A DNA stretch of 64,000 nt, from contig NZ_VOHQ01000007.1 of assembly GCF_009192765.1 (NCBI RefSeq), forward strand, positions 124,001 through 188,000, in the 5' to 3' direction. Origin of the DNA: Agriterribacter humi. Its GTDB lineage: Bacteria; Bacteroidota; Bacteroidia; Chitinophagales; Chitinophagaceae. Shown piece by piece: positions 63,001-64,000 of this stretch. Each line of letters begins with the position of its first letter. Within the stretch, counting starts at the first letter, position 1. The notes below the pieces were generated by a model that worked only from the letters and a program-made list of their open reading frames with translations, searched no databases and was not told where the DNA came from. The position numbers and the translations under genes were made by a program.

Positions 63001-64000
63001 TCGCGCTACATTGATCATTAAAGTAAAAGATACCGGCATAGGTATACCCGAAGACCAGTTGCAGCATGTTTTCGATCGCTTTTACCAGTTAGACAACAGT
63101 CACACCCGCAAAACAGAAGGCACGGGCATTGGTCTTGCATTAACCAAGGAACTGGTTAAATTAATGAAAGGTGAGATCGTGGTTAAAAGCCCGCCTGCCG
63201 GTATAACACGTGGCAGTGAGTTTACGGTATCGCTGCCCTTAAAAAAGATAGCTGCCGTTGATGAACACACGGAAGATGGTTTGAAAAAGGTTTCCATCAC
63301 TCCGCCTGCCCCGGCCACCACCGCCACAGCACACGTAAACAACGGCCAGCACACTACCACTGCGCCCCTGATACTGCTGGTAGAAGACAACGCCGACGTA
63401 GTGGCGTATACGGCATCCTGCCTGCCCGGTTACCGGCTGGCTGTGGGTAAAGACGGAAGGGAGGGGTTTGAGATCGCTACGGATATGATCCCCGACCTGA
63501 TCATTACCGATGTGATGATGCCATTTGTAGATGGCTTTGAACTGGTGGCTCAGTTGCGCGGCAATGAATATACCAGTCATATTCCCATTATTATGCTTAC
63601 GGCCAAAGCAGACATGCGCAGTAAGATAGAAGGTTTGCAGAAAGGTGCGGATGTGTACCTGGAAAAACCCTTCAATAAGGAAGAGTTGCTGGTAAGAATA
63701 GAGAAGCTGATGGAGATGCGCAAAAAATTACAGCAGTATTATCTTAAAAAAGCCGGCATCATTACCAACGGTTCCCAACCCTTGCCGCCGGATAGGGTTT
63801 CAGAAAAAATAAGGGAAAAACCTGAAGATGCTTTTATCATAAAACTGAGGGAAGTAGTTGAACAACATTTGAGCAATGCAGATTTTACAGTGGAGCAATT
63901 GTGCAGGCTGCTGTTCATGAGCCATTCGCAACTGCATCGTAAATTAGACGCACTCACCGGTTACTCCCCCAACAAATTTATACGGATGCTGAGGCTTAAA
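60038..64000 (+). CDS. Hybrid two-component system protein (HTCS), partial at right edge
   Basis: 1321 codons are visible and the frame is open at the edge. Order: signal peptide ending VPAQ, two seven-bladed reg-propeller sensor domains (GFIWVATKNGLNRYDGY, GRIWVGTEDAGI, KYLWICTKGGGLNRM), a Y_Y_Y domain (YRYQLAGIDKGWVESG), one membrane helix at about 787-808, HisKA with H848 (NITHEFRTPLTVI), HATPase (VKDTGIGIP), receiver with D1158 (LIITDVMMPFVDG), and the start of an AraC-type helix-turn-helix (LCRLLFMSHSQLHRKLDALT). HTCS proteins sense oligosaccharides in the periplasm and switch on polysaccharide utilisation genes, probably located beyond the window. Confidence 0.93.
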   Translation, partial: MPSPFRKPSFIFLLFVSFYWNRVPAQTGSGYETISTAQGLSQGMIFDLLQDQEGFIWVATKNGLNRYDGYSFKVFSNDPYNPHSLSSNTIQKIFEDSKGRIWVGTEDAGINVYDKKSGNFYRIQHKAADVTSLSGDAIRCIAELANGTMLVSAYGAGFNRIELPPGFFEKPSAPIITRFELPHNNDNVYAMGKDPGGNVWIGGFDGSVYRFDTAKNSLIALNKGHLLNDGFVTGGGDVLLSGNYFLWDGGATYPIFDTAKIPAGNILLKPRAFLWRNYYRELSSYDVTSRATGKPLAGDLQLPGNVMAMFPFITDRSGMVWSGSVGYGLRKYSTDGSTFNEHLLPGFSVRGIIPDRANNIYVVDYGYAWRKIHGQSIEKDPFKNFPQLALIDNFLISKTGRFWFKSETEVYKSYYDYNPVSGKLTQYPLVLNEASGDKQPLIEDSKGYIWFPVRGGKFRRIHEESGRIDSFSININNTKPLNTNSVCTALYEDGQGVYWVGTQEGFAKLVFDSRHELPDVKWFYNKAETRNSLSYNHVSCFMDDPAAPDKYLWICTKGGGLNRMNKITGDFFHLTSKQGLPDDVVYGILPDDAKNIWGSTNNGLFCLLANLTHDSTGWTFRNFTKAYGLQGNEFNTAAFARLPNGKMAFGGVNGLNIFDPEQILSGVFSPNVYITNLLVNNTVVVPGDKTGVLQQNIDQTKAITLNYLQDIVTLEFSSLDYTAPEQNKYRYQLAGIDKGWVESGNRRWATYLHLPAGKYTFRVQGSNSQGIWSNHMHELEIIILPPWWLSWWAYIIYGVLIALAIRMYLRFNVNKARLESQLNYEQLEAKRVKELDTIKTQLYTNITHEFRTPLTVILGMAQQVIDQPGEQFDSRMDMIVRNGRSLLNLVNEMLDLSKLESGNMQLQVTRGDVIHFLRYVVESFHSLADSQQKQLHFLTDADALYMEYDREKIRQIVSNLLSNAIKFTPEKENIYITVIENVSPDEGDRATLIIKVKDTGIGIPEDQLQHVFDRFYQLDNSHTRKTEGTGIGLALTKELVKLMKGEIVVKSPPAGITRGSEFTVSLPLKKIAAVDEHTEDGLKKVSITPPAPATTATAHVNNGQHTTTAPLILLVEDNADVVAYTASCLPGYRLAVGKDGREGFEIATDMIPDLIITDVMMPFVDGFELVAQLRGNEYTSHIPIIMLTAKADMRSKIEGLQKGADVYLEKPFNKEELLVRIEKLMEMRKKLQQYYLKKAGIITNGSQPLPPDRVSEKIREKPEDAFIIKLREVVEQHLSNADFTVEQLCRLLFMSHSQLHRKLDALTGYSPNKFIRMLRLK

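Noticed and set aside
62192-63067. 291-codon open frame on the minus strand
   Set aside because: Opposite the kinase part of the HTCS gene, which has unmistakable domain motifs; the antisense frame is a by-product of codon usage.
1-64000. tRNA, rRNA, tmRNA, integrase, transposase or prophage genes
   Set aside because: I looked for conserved stem or motif patterns in all intergenic stretches and found none.

Overview
The window looks like chromosome of a Bacteroidota bacterium, most likely a member of the Chitinophagaceae. Reasons: Bacteroidota-type promoters (TAnnTTTG at -7) sit in front of several genes; the protein families are typical of the phylum (S41 lipoprotein, DUF4230 pair, MidA, LytS/LytTR pair, HTCS hybrid regulator, CarboxypepD_reg-like TonB receptor, ORF6N protein); and base composition is moderate. 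I see no rRNA, tRNA, CRISPR array, complete insertion sequence or prophage.

Layout: 1-1195 holds the N-terminal part of an S41 peptidase lipoprotein. A PIN-domain toxin-antitoxin pair lies at 1.4-2.0 kb. A minus-strand operon for oxidation of a deoxy-/L-sugar of the L-fucose/L-galactose type spans 2.1-5.3 kb. A plus-strand nitrosative-stress/Fe-S-repair operon spans 5.5-10.0 kb and ends in an Rrf2 regulator; a 28-bp palindrome lies just upstream of its -7 element. The translation block rplM-rpsI-rpsB-tsf follows (11.4-14.3 kb) and closes with a strong terminator. Next come an M28 peptidase, a LytTR two-component pair, dxs, an S9 oligopeptidase, an ORF6N protein, a solitary ligase-associated-type helicase, gdhA, MidA, UmuC, a phosphoesterase and two DUF4230 proteins.

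At 34.9 kb, ahead of ispD, is a compact RNA element whose four segments can pair in two mutually exclusive ways, as in a transcription attenuator. From 35 to 45 kb are envelope/polysaccharide genes: FkbM methyltransferase, FemAB-like acyltransferase, an M1 peptidase with a beta-rich C-terminal region, a polyprenyl-phosphate sugar transferase, a Gfo/Idh oxidoreductase, and a fusion of a GpgS-like glycosyltransferase with a HAD phosphatase domain. A TonB receptor, an 0.86-kb non-coding stretch with an orphan terminator, and a large HEAT-repeat/cytochrome c lipoprotein follow.

The 52.8-57.2 kb region carries pirin, two SDRs flanking a G+C-rich reductase whose first nine codons match the neighbouring SDR, a divergent HxlR regulator and the decayed remains of a second HxlR gene. 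An APC permease, an NTF2-like secreted protein and the first 1321 codons of an HTCS hybrid sensor close the window. Two dxs/ispD isoprenoid genes occur in the same window but are not adjacent. Several interspersed intergenic palindromes (about 1.35, 5.3, 12.4, 23.3, 34.9, 43.2 and 48.3 kb) suggest repeat families in this genome.
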